Below are positions 34,421-47,200 of a stretch of DNA of 64,000 nucleotides, in pieces. The notes beneath the pieces were generated by a model. It made no database searches. It was given only the letters and a program-made list of their open reading frames with translations, and had not been told where the DNA came from. This DNA is from Aplectana chamaeleonis (lineage: Eukaryota > Nematoda > Chromadorea > Rhabditida > Cosmocercidae), in the NCBI GenBank assembly GCA_029168955.1, contig JAPDOI010001759.1, forward strand, positions 62,001 to 126,000, read 5' to 3'. The translations under genes and the position numbers were made by a program. The first letter of the stretch is position 1. The number at the start of each line of letters is the position of its first letter.

Positions 34421-34485
34421 CGAGATTTTCCCGGTGGCCAGAAGTGGTTGGTCCCCGCTCCTCACCGCCCCTCTATCGGATACAG

Positions 34486-34665
34486 TTGCGTTGGGTGGTG
34501 GCCATCTTGTATTCGAACCCTTTCAGAGGCGGGAGAAACGGAGGAGGAGCGAGGTTCCCGATTGGACGCAACACGGGGCAGCGACAGCCCACTCGCTGCG
34601 TCTCTCTCTCGTTTCTCCCGCATCTTCAGGGGTTGGAATACTCGATGGCCACCACCCAGTTGCGT
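34486..34665. repeat. Inverted repeat with 35-bp arms
   Basis: 34486-34521 (GCGTTGGGTGGTGGCCATC) is the inverse of 34629-34665. The loop is about 107 bp. Confidence 0.65.
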
Positions 34666-35272
34666 TGTAGCTTATGGAGCTTGACCTTTCGGCCCCTGGC
34701 AATGCACCAGCAGTGAATTACGGTAGTCGTTGCGGGACCACAGCCGCTTGTCGGCGGCGCACCTTTAAGCCTAGCAATGCTGTTCTGAACCTGAGAGGCG
34801 TTCAGGTTTCTTCCCGTAGATTTTCCTGAGATTCGGGGCTTCATAGGGTACACAATCATCACCTTAGTAGAATAAATGAAAACAAATTTTCACTTCTGTG
34901 CCGTGGATAGCTCGTTATTGTATCTAAACCTAATTCTTCGGCTATTTCTGAAAATTGGACTTTTTAGGACAATTTTCTAGCTTTATGCGTATCTGGCGAG
35001 GACTGAATATTGAGCTTGTATTTCAAAGTAATTAAACTTATAAGCTTCAGTCGATTCTGAGCGGAAATTCCACAATAGCTCTAGGTAAAAGGCGAGTTTT
35101 GACCATAATAACCTTTTTTTGAGAGGCCATAGATGTCGGTGATGAGTCGTATATCAAAGAAAAGCATTCCTATTTCCTTCTGGATGACGATTGATCCAAT
35201 GATGTGCAGAATTGCACTGCGAAGGCTGAAGCTGCGTTGCCGACGCGCGGCTGTGGTCCCGCAACGACTACG

Positions 35273-35428
35273 GTAACATAGCGCTGACATGGATCCTGAA
35301 GAGACTTTGCGTTTACTATTGAAGGTTGGCGCAATTTCAGTGCCATATGCTATAACATAGGTGCACGGAGTGTGTGCCAACCCTCGATGGGGAACGCGAA
35401 GTCTCTTCAGGATCCATGTCGATGTTAC
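35273..35428. repeat. Imperfect hairpin with arms of about 40 bp
   Basis: ACATGGATCCTGAAGAGACT at 35287 is inverted at about 35400-35419. The stem extends outward to GTAACAT/ATGTTAC and inward past GGTTGGC/GCCAACC. Confidence 0.7.
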
Positions 35429-35700
35429 TGCTGGCGCATTGTCAGGAGCCAAAAGGTCAAGCTCCGTATGCTACAGCATACAGTTGCCGCTAAATATATT
35501 AAAATTGTCTTTATTTCGACTAAATCAAGCGAATCCCAGGGTTTAACTTCGTGATACTGTCAGTTTTAGATGGCTGGTGTTGCTGAACCACAACGGAGGA
35601 CTGAAATCGAACAACAGGTTATTACTTTATGCTTATATAATAACCAAGAACATAGGATTTTTGAAAATGTGGGTTGAGGGCACAATGTGCAGACGGAAGG

Positions 35701-35828
35701 GTAAGGTGACATCTAGAGTTCTGCGAGTTGCGACAATGATAGGGAATAAAGGGCAGCTACGGAGCGTTGTAGCTGAACTTTATTTCTTACCATTGTCGCA
35801 ACTCGCAGAACTCTAGATGTCACCTTAC
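35701..35828. repeat. Near-perfect hairpin, 60-bp stem and 8-nt loop
   Basis: 35701-35760 pairs with 35769-35828. The outer 38 positions are perfect (from GTAAGGTGACATCTAGAG inward), and mismatches occur only near the tip. TA lies just inside both ends. It is either a tiny TA-type MITE or a small RNA hairpin. Confidence 0.85.
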
Positions 35829-37300
35829 TCTTGGGGCTTCTTGCGTGAGCTCCATAGGCATCGGTAACCCACGAACAGTTGCATCGCGTTCGCCGCTATT
35901 CTATTGAAATAGTAGTATCCTAAATATCACAGGGGTGCAAATTTCTATAGTATTGCTCTGGGGGGGATACAACTGCGATTTCAATAGGGGATTTCAGATT
36001 TGGCGTCGCTGCAAAACTCGCTGTTCCGCAGGATGTGTGGGGATGATATGGAGTTCTACTCAGCGGAAACCCTGCCGCGCGATGGCAGCGAGGGTTTCAG
36101 AGTGGGCCAGCTGAGCGAGCATCGCCGCGAGCTGGATGCGGCGGCGAAACGATGCGTACCACGCAGAAAATGAGTTTGACCATTTCATTTTCTCGCAGGT
36201 CGCAAATTCTGCGACATCCTAACACCACGCCCACTCCTCTCTCTGAGCGGCAGCGCGAGTTTCCTAAGGCGGCGTTCTGAGTTTGCACGTCGCGACTTGA
36301 TGGCACATGTCAGTGCGACGCGAAAATCATATCGTAGGATGTCCATAGCGTTGCATTGCAAGGCGACGTGAATGAGGGCAAATTGCGCGTCATTTTGAAT
36401 GTATCGCGCCATTTCACTGTGAATGCCCAGCAACAACGCAACGCGATGTCGCTCGATCGATACGTAGGCTAATTATCATGGAGAATCAATTCTTAGCGTC
36501 ACCTGATAGACATTCAGATTTGGGCTTGATTGTGCATTTGGCTACGGAGCCTGTCGTGCGGCAGGTTCTCTCCGCGGCGCGACCACTCGGGAACCGATGC
36601 GTGTCCTTCGCTAAGAGTACCAGCCATAATGTTAAATTTTCAATAGATTGTGAGGCCTCGAAGCACTTGACGGTCTCGCGTTCACTTCAAAGGTCTGGCG
36701 AACGGATCCTGTTTTGAGGTTTATGGGTGTAAGAGTTCATATTATGTCATGCATATAACTTTCTTCACATTTTTCGTGAATTTATTTAGTAGGTGGAGCG
36801 AAGCAGGAGCGCTCACAACCGATTTCTATTCATATCTGAATTGAATTATTCTACATTTCATGTGTTGCATACTTCAGAACAATCCCGGTGCCGTCGCTCA
36901 GAGCTCGAGTTCTACTGTCGGGTAAGCCTATACTTGGCATTTTTCTTGGGGATGTTGTTTTCTGCAGGTACGGCCTGTGTCAAGACGAAATGTTTGTTGC
37001 GTGAATGGGCGGAGCGAGGTCAGGGTCAAGCAGAGCGTTGCGTAATTTTTCAAAATCGAAGGAACCCCGCCCCCGAGACGCGATCTCTGGAGAGTTAATA
37101 TTTGATTACTGGAACTGTCAGACGTCCAAAATTCTCTCAGTAGTCTGGCTCAAGCGTGTAAAGCTTGAGCAATGCTACGATCCTTCCCTTTGGTGACTAA
37201 AGTATCGAGAAGCGAGGTATGGAGACAGCGAGAGAGTGGAATGGAGACGGTTGGCCTTATGAACAAATATGAGATGCGGGAAAATTATTCTGCGCTCGTA
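35829..37300. other. Anonymous sequence
   Basis: 36060-36460 is GC-rich with inverted words around GAAACCCT and CAGCGAGGGTTTC. Small ORFs at 36478-36717 and 36793-37098 have no recognisable domain. I cannot support a gene. Confidence 0.35.
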
Positions 37301-37465
37301 TCCTCTATTTCGTAGTGAAATTTACTGCCGTCGGTCGCGTGTGTGTGTGCGCGCGTATGCCGCGCCTCCATCTCCTCCACACTTTCTCGCTGTGTCTACC
37401 CTTACTCCGCACAAGCACGCGAAAGAACAAACTAAATTTGCCTCCGAATCAGAGGACACAAAAGG
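37301..37465. repeat. TA-MITE family M1, copy 2
   Basis: CCTCTATTTCGTAGTGAAATTTACT at the left faces AAATTTGCCTCCGAATCAGAGGA at the right, with the CTCGCTGTGTCTACCCTTAC core between them. Confidence 0.7.
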
Positions 37466-38197
37466 AAGGGAGAATTGGAGGGAGAGCAAATTGTATAGAC
37501 GTAAGAGTTTCTGAGAGCAGGTTTTGGGGTTTTATCAAACGATGGAGTGGTCAAGGGCTGTGCCGGGTACGCGAATTTCGACTTGGCTGCGATTTTTTCG
37601 GCCCGGAATATCGGCTTTTTTTGTGTGGAAAAACATCGATATATTCACATTTGTTTCCACATTCGCATGGTGGATACCGCAAAATTCTCGTTGCCGGAGA
37701 ACTGGTCCTCGCCAAATTTTTCCGCTCACTAAAAATTTCGCACCAAACCAGGGTTTCCTTTCCCTTCCGAAGTCACGAGAGTTTAAGGACGTAAGAAATG
37801 AATCTTCCACACAAAAACAGCTTTTAAGATGAGTGTAATATCACGTATCAGGAGTCTAGTAAATTGCGGCGCGGACCAGTTCTCACGTACATAATTTAAA
37901 AATTTATATATCTACTTTGATATGGGATTTCAAACTTGTCAAACATGCTTTCTCGTGTGAAGATCTTCAAACGTCATGATGACGATTGTCGACCTGTGGT
38001 TTTCATAAGGGAGTTTCTATTCAAATGTCGGCACCGTGCAAGTTGGTTTCCTCCATCAACACTCAGCGTGGCTCTTCGATGCCGTGTGAGAGAAGAGAAA
38101 GTGTTACGAAGTAGGGAGTCATTATCTCAAATTCCTTACGAGAGGTGAAAGGCTAGTAGGTACTCATTCTAATTTAACACGAACGTAAATCTGAGAT

Positions 38198-38203
38198 TTT
38201 CAG
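38198..38203 (+). promoter_or_regulatory. Splice acceptor 13 nt before the Aurora ATG (possible SL trans-splice site)
   Basis: TTTCAG stands 13 nt before the ATG at 38217. In nematodes such a site may take a spliced leader. Alternatively it is the acceptor of a 59-bp cis intron: a GT at 38145 would join an upstream frame (37936-38144) exactly in phase. The sequence cannot choose between them. Confidence 0.55.
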
Positions 38204-38216
38204 GCTGAGATCTCCA

Positions 38217-41200
38217 ATGTGGTCAATAGATGACTTCGATATCGGCCGTCCGCTAGGCAAAGGAAAATTCGGTTCAGTTTTTATCGCACGTTTCAAAGCG
38301 GAGCATCAGGTCGTCGCAATTAAGGTATTGTTCGTGCTATTTTTACATGAACTCACAACGCATCTACGTAACACGAAATTACCCGATCGATCCTACCTCG
38401 CTCTGTCTGCCACATATTCTTTGAAGCTGGATGTGTATCATCTCTCTTCACCGGCATCCTTCATGCATAGTGCTTTTTCACCCCAACACATGTTTTTGCC
38501 CATTTTATGAGCATTTAGTAGTCACGACACTTCCGCATATCCCCACCCTTATTGAGATCGAAAACCTCAGAACTCTTCAGTGCTGCGATTTCTTCTTCAT
38601 TTATATCCGCGATATACGTATGACTTGAAAAGTTCAGAATTCTATAGTTAGGTCCGTGGCTTGTTCCTCAAGAAAAAACATTTAGATCTACCCCGCGGCG
38701 GTCGCGTGCGCCGGTCTTTTAATCGATTCAGGCGGACAGAAGAGCGCAGCTGATCAGCCTGCCATACCGCGAAGCGCCGGTGAGATTTAAACAGTGCGCA
38801 TCAGCCGCACGTGAGATTTAAATGCTTTCTGTTGAGGAAACCTGCCACGGACCTTTCTATATATTTTGAAAGCGGACGTTTTTTGGCATCGAGTCTCTTC
38901 TTCTTCTTTGCAGCCACGTCGAGGGTACTGTCTTAGGTTGAGGAACTGGGCGACCAATAACGGATTCGTCCATAGGTCCATTGTGGTCAGCGTGGTTGGT
39001 CTCTCCGGACAATCAAACAAATGTGCCGTATCGTGGCCGTGGCATCCACAGTCTGGGCGAACGTCCGATTTGGTGCTGTCAATCTTGCTAACATATGCCA
39101 TAAGCATAGTAGAGTGACCACAGCGCAGCGATGCCAGGGTGCATCTGGCCCTCCTTCCGAGTTGAGACTCGGATGTGCAGACCAGGGCAGCACCACTCCC
39201 AGGATGGGATTTACCGCCGTCTTTTCCAGATGACACCGTACGAACTGTGTGTGCTCCTCGCGCAACAGACGGAGTCGTTCTTGCTGTGAATCGTGCCATC
39301 GTTGCAGATTGACTTTGCTTGGAGCATCGGCGAATGGCTTTCTGATCTTTCTTTCTCTGACGGGGTTTAGCACTCTCCAAGAGGGGTGATTTGGTTGTTT
39401 GACAATGTTGATGAAAAATTGTTGGGCCTGGTCTTTTACTGGTAATAATCGTGTCTCCGCATGCAAGTGCTCGACTGGGGAACTTCTTGCACATCCGGTG
39501 GCGATTCGAAGAGCCGCATTCTGTATGCGTTGCATCTTAGTCCAAGAGGAGTCGAGTCGAGTCTCTACCTTGTATCAGTCAGGCGGTTCTGAAAGTGTTC
39601 AAGAAGGACGTTTTAGAATTTACTTGAAGTTCTCCTATTGGGGTTATTTGGGGTTACTGAATTGACCACGAATCCAATTGAGGTCCACTTGTCGACTTTC
39701 AGAAGATGTTGGCAGATTTGATTGAAAACATGTTTTCGTAAGTAAGTTTTGGGAGCCAAAGACAGCTTTTGACTTTATCCGGAACTGTAAGCGATCCTGA
39801 CCACGTATGAGGCTATTGTGCAAACCGCCTTGGAGTATGCTGCACCAGTCTGGCTTGTCGGACACATCTTGGTTCAAGCTGCAGCGCATCCAAAATGTTG
39901 CTCTGCGAATCGCAACAGGCTGTTCTAAAAGCTCTCCAGTAGAGAACGTACACGCCAAGCTCGCATTCTGCCAGTAAGAGACCATTGCCAACCCAATGCA
40001 CAAAAGCTGTACATAAACATTCTGAAGCAGCCAAATCATCCGTCGCGAAGAGGATCAGATCCCATGAGAGAGATGTATAAGAAAGCCGTTTGCTGATGCT
40101 CCCACGAAAATAAATATACAGAGATGGACCAACGCACAACAAGAACGCCTCCGTCTCTCTTGTGCAGAGCATACCCAATTCGTTTAGGATCACTTTTGCA
40201 AGGCCACCGTAATTTCCATTCTTGGAGTTGTGCCGCCTGAGGTTAGCGAAACCGAGACGGAACTCGGTAGGCGTGGCAGGTGCACCCTTGGCTCGTTGCG
40301 CTGTGGGCACTTCTCTATGCTCATGTCTTATCTACATCAGATCGACAGCTGCCGACCTGACGAATGCCCGGATTGTGGTAATCAAGGGCATACTTCTGCG
40401 CACCTTTTCAACTGCCCCATGAGACCGACTTCATTAACGACAGATCTCTGGACGAATCCCACCCTGGTGGCCCAGTTCCTCAACCTATTACAGGACACTC
40501 TCTGTGGCTGCAGAAAAAGAAGAAGAAAACGCGAAGTGCCTAACCGAACATATTATGTGGGGTATGATACCGTGGCATTAGCCATTAATTTGACGTGATC
40601 AACGGGTGGGTAGGTCATATCAACCAGCAGCCGACAGCCCGTTCTTTTCCTCCATTGTGGGACGGTGCAATCGCAGGCTGCAACGTTCAAACAGGGTTCA
40701 AACTGATTTCCACCCCAAAATATCCGATACACGACAGATTTAGCCTTCTGCAAGGGGTTTCCTCCCCTGAGCGACGGCGCAGCCGCAGGCTGCACCGTTC
40801 TTCAAAGGCACAGTACACCCTCAGATATGAATTTTGAGATTTTCATGTAATTGTGTAGAAGACCCCTCCTGTATAACACGTGCCAAATGCGAGATCTAAA
40901 TTCCTCCAAAAAAAGTGAGATATAAGCGACCACCACAGGCTTGACCTCCTTCGTTCACCATCATGGGCCACACCCCCTACCAGATTTCCGAACTCGACAG
41001 TGGCTAGATGGATGGATGAATCCCAACAAGTCGTCGTTCTTTGGTCCACTGCCTGGCTGTCTCCTGATCCTGGCTCGCTCTCTAGAAATGGCTCAAAATA
41101 TTTGTCACGGGGTTTCGAACTAATCGAAGGTCCGTTCATTGATTTTTGATAGTTTTGTTGGTTCATGGTGGGAATACTGTGGGTTGCGCCACTTAAATAC

Positions 41201-44200
41201 TCTGCCAACGCGTAGCTAGATGCCTCCGACGGCGCGGCCTGAAACGCCGCCCCATTCCATGTAGCGGTGAACTACGGGTTTTGGCTACGATAGCTAAAAC
41301 CCGCATATTCTTGTGTCGAGGCTACAAGGGTGCAAATTCTGCGCATATTCTACGTAAAAACGAAGGCTAAATTCGAAACATTGATCTCTCTGATGCTAAA
41401 CCCGTATATTCTCGCTATAATTTTGTAGCGAGAATCTACGGATTTAGCGACAGCCTGTGTTGAAATTCAATCTCAGTCCCGCGCTGGCTACGCGGAACAC
41501 AGGGATGCCGTTCGAACAGTGTTGGCCCAGTCATCTCACTGAGTGATTACTCGACAGTGTGGCTCACCGTGGAGGGTGACCCCGTGCCGCTTTCTGGGAG
41601 ACCATGGAGAGGATAATTTTGACCGTTGGGATGCGGCAGGCCGTGGGGAAGAAACGGCGATGCGCTCGATCGCAGCGGGGATAGCCTTTCTAGTACGGAT
41701 CAGGACTGGGTGGGTCGATTGACCAAGTGCTACAACGAGAATAAGCGTAGAATATGCGGGTGCTGTAGCGAGAATTTGCGTAGAATACGCGGGCGCTGTA
41801 GCGAAAACTTCCCCAACTGAGGCTAAACTTTGCGTAACTTACGTGAATTCTCGTGTCAAAATCAGACTATATGCCTCCGAAACCCTGGGCATCTCTGGTT
41901 TCGTGTGAGGCATCTAGCTACGCGTTGGCGGAGTATGATAAACTACCGTAACCTGCAGCACTCCTCAGAACGGCGACAAGTGGACCCCAGATTCGTGTCC
42001 AGAACCTCCATAACCCTCATATAGAAGTCTCGGCCTCCGAAACAGTTTTGTGGAGCACCCGAAATTTGTCTGCTGCCATTGACTTTTATTTCTCAGTTTT
42101 CTATTACCTCGAATCATTTTACGTTGAGTCATTTTCTGCTATAGTTCAAGAAATTTTACTATACTTTTTCAATCCATTGGGTACCGAATTCATAATTTAA
42201 ATTTTTTAGAAGTAAAGGCAATGCCAAATTATCCTTTTCGTGGGGACCCTAAATTTTGCACAATTCCATTTTCTTTCTGAAGATTCCCTTTCTGATTCGG
42301 TTTTTTTAAAATATTTTTATCATAAGTGCAAAACCTCTGACAGATTTTGCTTTGTTGAGTTGTTATGTAGGTAATATGTCATGAGTTAATTTCCCAACCG
42401 AGTGACCCACAATTATCAACAGTCACCATCTATTGCCTTATTTTGTGGAAGAGGCGAAAGAATTGATAATACTGGTCAAAACCAAATGTGGTGCGCGCCA
42501 CATTTACAACCCAAACTCGTATTGTTACGGTTTTTATGGTTGCAGCGAACGCCCGCTTACACTGATATGAAAAACTCGTGAATATTTTTTTCCGATTGCA
42601 AGGTGACAAACAAGGGACCACCGTACCTGAGATGTGACCTTACGCTCTCAAATTTGCAGGGTCATAAAATTGGCGCAATTATTTTCGTTTTCGGAAGAAT
42701 CGATTTCCAGGTTTTATTCAAGGATCAGATCAAGAAGCACAACGTCCAACATCAAGTAAAGCGAGAGATTGAGATTCAGTACCACTTGAGGTGAATACTT
42801 TCGATCTACCTCGGCTTCGTCCTGGCAGTATAAGTTTGGCACCGATATTTTTGAGGCACCCAAATATTCTGCGACTGATAGGCTACTTTCACGATGAGCG
42901 TAGAGTTTATATGGTTCTGGAGTGTGCTACTAGTGGAGAGCTGTTCTCCCGTTTGAAGAAGAAGGGAAAGCTGCCTGAGGAAGAGGCTGCTAGGTAGTTT
43001 TACATGCAACATCTCTATCTCATGACTTGTTTTAGGTTCTTATGTACAGTCCGCTGCTGGCGCTGTTTCAGGTACGTACGCCAGCTCGCAGATGCTCTGA
43101 GCTACTGCCATGCCAAGCGAATCATTCACCGAGATATCAAGCCGGAGAATTTATTGCTTGATCACAAAGGGAACATAAAGGTGGGCCGATGGGTTGCATT
43201 AATCAGATTTCGAACCCTCTACAAATTTTGCATAGACTTTCCTCGGAGCTCACAGCATTTTGCACGAGTCATTTCGTTTCTATTGTCAGAATCTTTGCTG
43301 CCATGTAATTGCTTTCTTCTCGAAAATCCTAGCGATTTGTCGTCGGAACCGGGGTCGAGCTGAGTTTTGCGGATTTTTCGGGCGTCTCGCGTCTGATCCC
43401 TGAAACCTGAGAAAAAGGTTTTTCGAAACCGGGTTTTTGATTTATCATATTTCTATTCCGCTAATCCCTGGTCGAGTACTACTGCTCTTGAGGAACATTT
43501 GATCGGCTTGCTTGAAGTTACAGTCCAACCTCAAGGGATGTATAGCAAGCCTGCCAAGCGCGAAATCTGAATTCGCTCGAATGGGCGAGAAAAAGCGAGT
43601 AAATGTCGGCCACGCCCCCATGTAAGAAAAAATGGGTTACACCCACCGACAAGCTTCCGTTTCCATTAGGGAAGAGAAGCGCGGTTGGTTTTAATCAATG
43701 TCTGTGCTCTCCCATTAGTTTTTGGCCTGGCTTTATATTGTGGTCAGCTTCAGGACGATAGCTGCGAATAATGCGAAAAACAGGGTCGTGAAGACTCGTC
43801 CGCGAACTTCTCGCCGTTCAAAATCAAAATCTTTGAGGAGCCATAACTCTGTTCGTAGTGAGTTCTGCGCGATTCCAGAGACACCTCTGTGATCAGCGTG
43901 AAATTTTCTCCAAGATAACCAGAAAAACGAAAAATCGTTTCTGCGGTCGGATTGTGCCTTTAAAGAATCCACGCATTGTGGATAAAAATAGAGACTCGGC
44001 GTCTTCAATCCCAAGTAGGATGCGCACTTTCGATTTCGTGATTGTCACGTCTCCGATAGTATGTATACCTGTAGCAGCCGGTGTGCCGCAGGGTGGAGTT
44101 TTGTCACCTGCCCTCTTCAGCCTGTATATTGAAGACCTACCTGAGCCTCCTGAAGGTATAAAAATTGTTGCGTATGCCGACGATATAACCATCATGTGCC

Positions 44201-47200
44201 GTAATCGTGACATACAGGTAGCCGCAAATAAGATCAGTGACTATCTCGTCGAGCTTAAAAACTTTCTCGATAGTAGGATGCTCACAGTTTCCGCGGCGAA
44301 GTCTTCTGTTTCGGTATTCACATCTGACCCAAAGGAACACAGCGCCCAACCTGTTGTCAGGTGGGATGGTGACCTCTTGCCTACAGCGCAATTTCCCAAA
44401 CTGCTGGGCCTCGTTTTGGACCCATCGCTGAAGTTTCACAAAAATGCTGAACAGAAGCAGGCAATTATCAAGGCAAAGCTTAATGTGTTGAGAGCTCTAT
44501 GAGGAACGTCCTGGGGTGGCAGCAGAGAGACAATCTTGACGACATATCAACTGTATCGAGCTATTCTGCAGCCTGCATAGGAGTATGCTGCACCTGTCTG
44601 GCAGCACATCGTGTCGGACAGTTCTTGGACTAAGATGCAGCGAATTCAGAATGCTGCACGTCGAATAGCCACAGGATGTGCAAAAAGCTCACCGATTGAG
44701 CACTTTCACGCCGAGGCCCGTATCTTGCCAGTGAAAGAGCATTGTCAGCTCCAGGCTCAGCAGATGTTTATTAATGTCCTTAAGCAACCTAATCATCCGT
44801 CGAGAAGACCATTAAATCCTGTAAGAGAGAGATCGATCAGAGTGCCGTTTGCCGATGCTCCGAACAACGTGAATGTACAGAGATGGACCGACTCGAATCA
44901 AGAACGGCTTCGTCTCTTACGCGCGGAGCACACCCGGTTCGTGAAGGATCATCTCGCCAAAGCGGCCGTCAATCCTATTCTCGGTGATGTGCCGCCCAGG
45001 GTATGTAATACCGAGTCCGAGCTCGGTAGGCGCGCCACGACACTAAGCACCTATCTGATTTTCCGAAGAAGCCAACAACGCTCAGTACAATAGACTTGTG
45101 GACGAAACCCGTGCTGGTCGCCCAGTTTCTCAATTCGTGACGAAACCCCTATCAGTGGCTGCAAAGAAGAAGAAGAAGAATTTACGGCATTCATCTTGCG
45201 ATTCACTTGTTTTTCCCTTCGTTTTTTGTTACCTACTAGTTGAAAGCGCTCTATTTTGTGTTATATGCAGCTTCGTGGTGAGCATGTAACACCGAGTAAT
45301 GAGGAAAAGAAGTTTTAGCAAAATAAAGGAAAAGCTAAGCAATATAAGAATTCTTCTAGCAACTTGCGCCGAAGTCATGGGCAATTCAATCAAAAACTAC
45401 TGTGTCATTTGTTAAGCAATAGAATGAGGGTTCAAGAAATATGGAGTAGCCCAATCAGGGGGGGGGGGCTGGGAAGTTGTGATGGGTGCGCCAGGATCAA
45501 GCGGGCCGTTGTATCGGCATCAGCAGGGTCAAGCGCAGATGTGTAATTTCTAAACAGATGGTGAGGGGTCGTAAAAATTATGGGAAAATGGAGAACTTCG
45601 ACTGGGGATCGTTAGAATTTTGGCCAAAAAGACAGTTTCAGACAGTTTCCGGCCCAGAGCCGTTTGGCAGTTTGGCTCGTTCTCCAAATCAGTGGGTCCA
45701 CTGCTGTTGCTGTCCGGGCGGAACTGGAGGGGCCCGTACAGCAGCAGCACTTGACCCACAGATTGGGCAAACGAGCGTAACTGTCAGGCGGCTTCGATTC
45801 GTGTACGGTGCGGCTTGGGGCCGAGAATCATCTGAGAATGAGGTTTACATCGCGTAGCGCAGCAAGCGTCGGACTGAAAAGATTTTTCTGAATTTTTGTT
45901 ATTCTCTTCGCCAGAAAAGGCCGAAAATGAAATACGCGCACGTCTATATACTAGGGATTACTTGACTTCAGAGATTCCATCCTTCTGTAATAATTGCCGC
46001 CGCTCCTTCCCTCTACATGATAAAATCGTACATGGCTAATCATTATGTTTTTTTTTCATTTAATCTGGGTGTCTTTTAGGTTTCCGACTTCGGCTGGGCC
46101 GTTGTTTCTTCTCACTCTCGTCGCGAAACCGTTTGTGGAACGCTTGATTATTTGCCTCCGGAGATGATAAATGGGCAAACTCATGATCATACTGTAGGTT
46201 TTATGCTTAATTGATGTGCACGCTGAATTGAGTTTTTGAAAATAGAGTAAGTTCAAACTATCCTGTAAAGAGTTCATTGTTCGACTTATACTAAGAAAAT
46301 GAGAAAAATCCATGCGAATAAAGTGAAAGTATTAAAACAAAGTGTTCATGTCGATTTCTTTTCTTATAGCCCCTATTAACAGGTTACGCCAAAGGATGAA
46401 AATTTCGCCTCTTGGCCATTTGCTGTGAGCTCTATTGATTTTTCAATGTGTATTATTTTTGCTATTATCCTAACTAGGGAACCTCGCATGGTGTACCCCC
46501 GGATCAGAAAGTTGATGAATGTTTTCTAATCAACTCTGGTTCACTCTCCGAATCTTAACTCGGGTTTTGCTGCGGCTATCTGTGAAAAAAGGTATAGCCG
46601 GTCAGTTCGTGTTTACCGCAGCTGATCTGAACGTGACGTACTGCGGTTGAGTTCTAAGTCGGTTTCTTAATTTTCAAAGGGATAAGCTGGGGATCCATGA
46701 GTTACAGATCTGAAAAGAAGCCTCTATTTGTTTGTTAAGCGCCTTTTTTTCACCAAAAACGCGCATTAGTGTTTGGGCAATCCGGAAACGGAGCTCACAG
46801 TTGTGTTCAGCGCCCAAAACTACCCACTGAGCAAATTTTGGGTGAAGGCACATTTTCCAAACTTTGCAATGACTGATAGCGTTTTGGACTTGCACGGATT
46901 TTCGGTTGGGCGTTTATTTATACTTCTGAGAGCGTTTCAAAAATATTTTCCATTCAAAGCTTCCCATCGGGGGAAAATTTGTTGGCAAATTACGACTTCT
47001 GACGATTTCCGAAATGATACGGTAGATATGGCAAAAATTGTTGCCCTGGGGGTTATTCACAGTGCTAAACACGAATCTGTAATCCGTTTATCTATTTTTG
47101 ATAGATTACGGTAGGTTACGGGGGGTATACGGTAGCTTGTTCAAAGTGTTGGATTTGGCTCAAAATTTCTCTGTGGGTGTTATTTGGGAAGCCGAACACG

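Noticed and set aside
36478..37098. Two plus-strand ORFs upstream of Aurora as separate genes
   Set aside because: No domain, and no coherent splice pattern linking them to each other or to the kinase.
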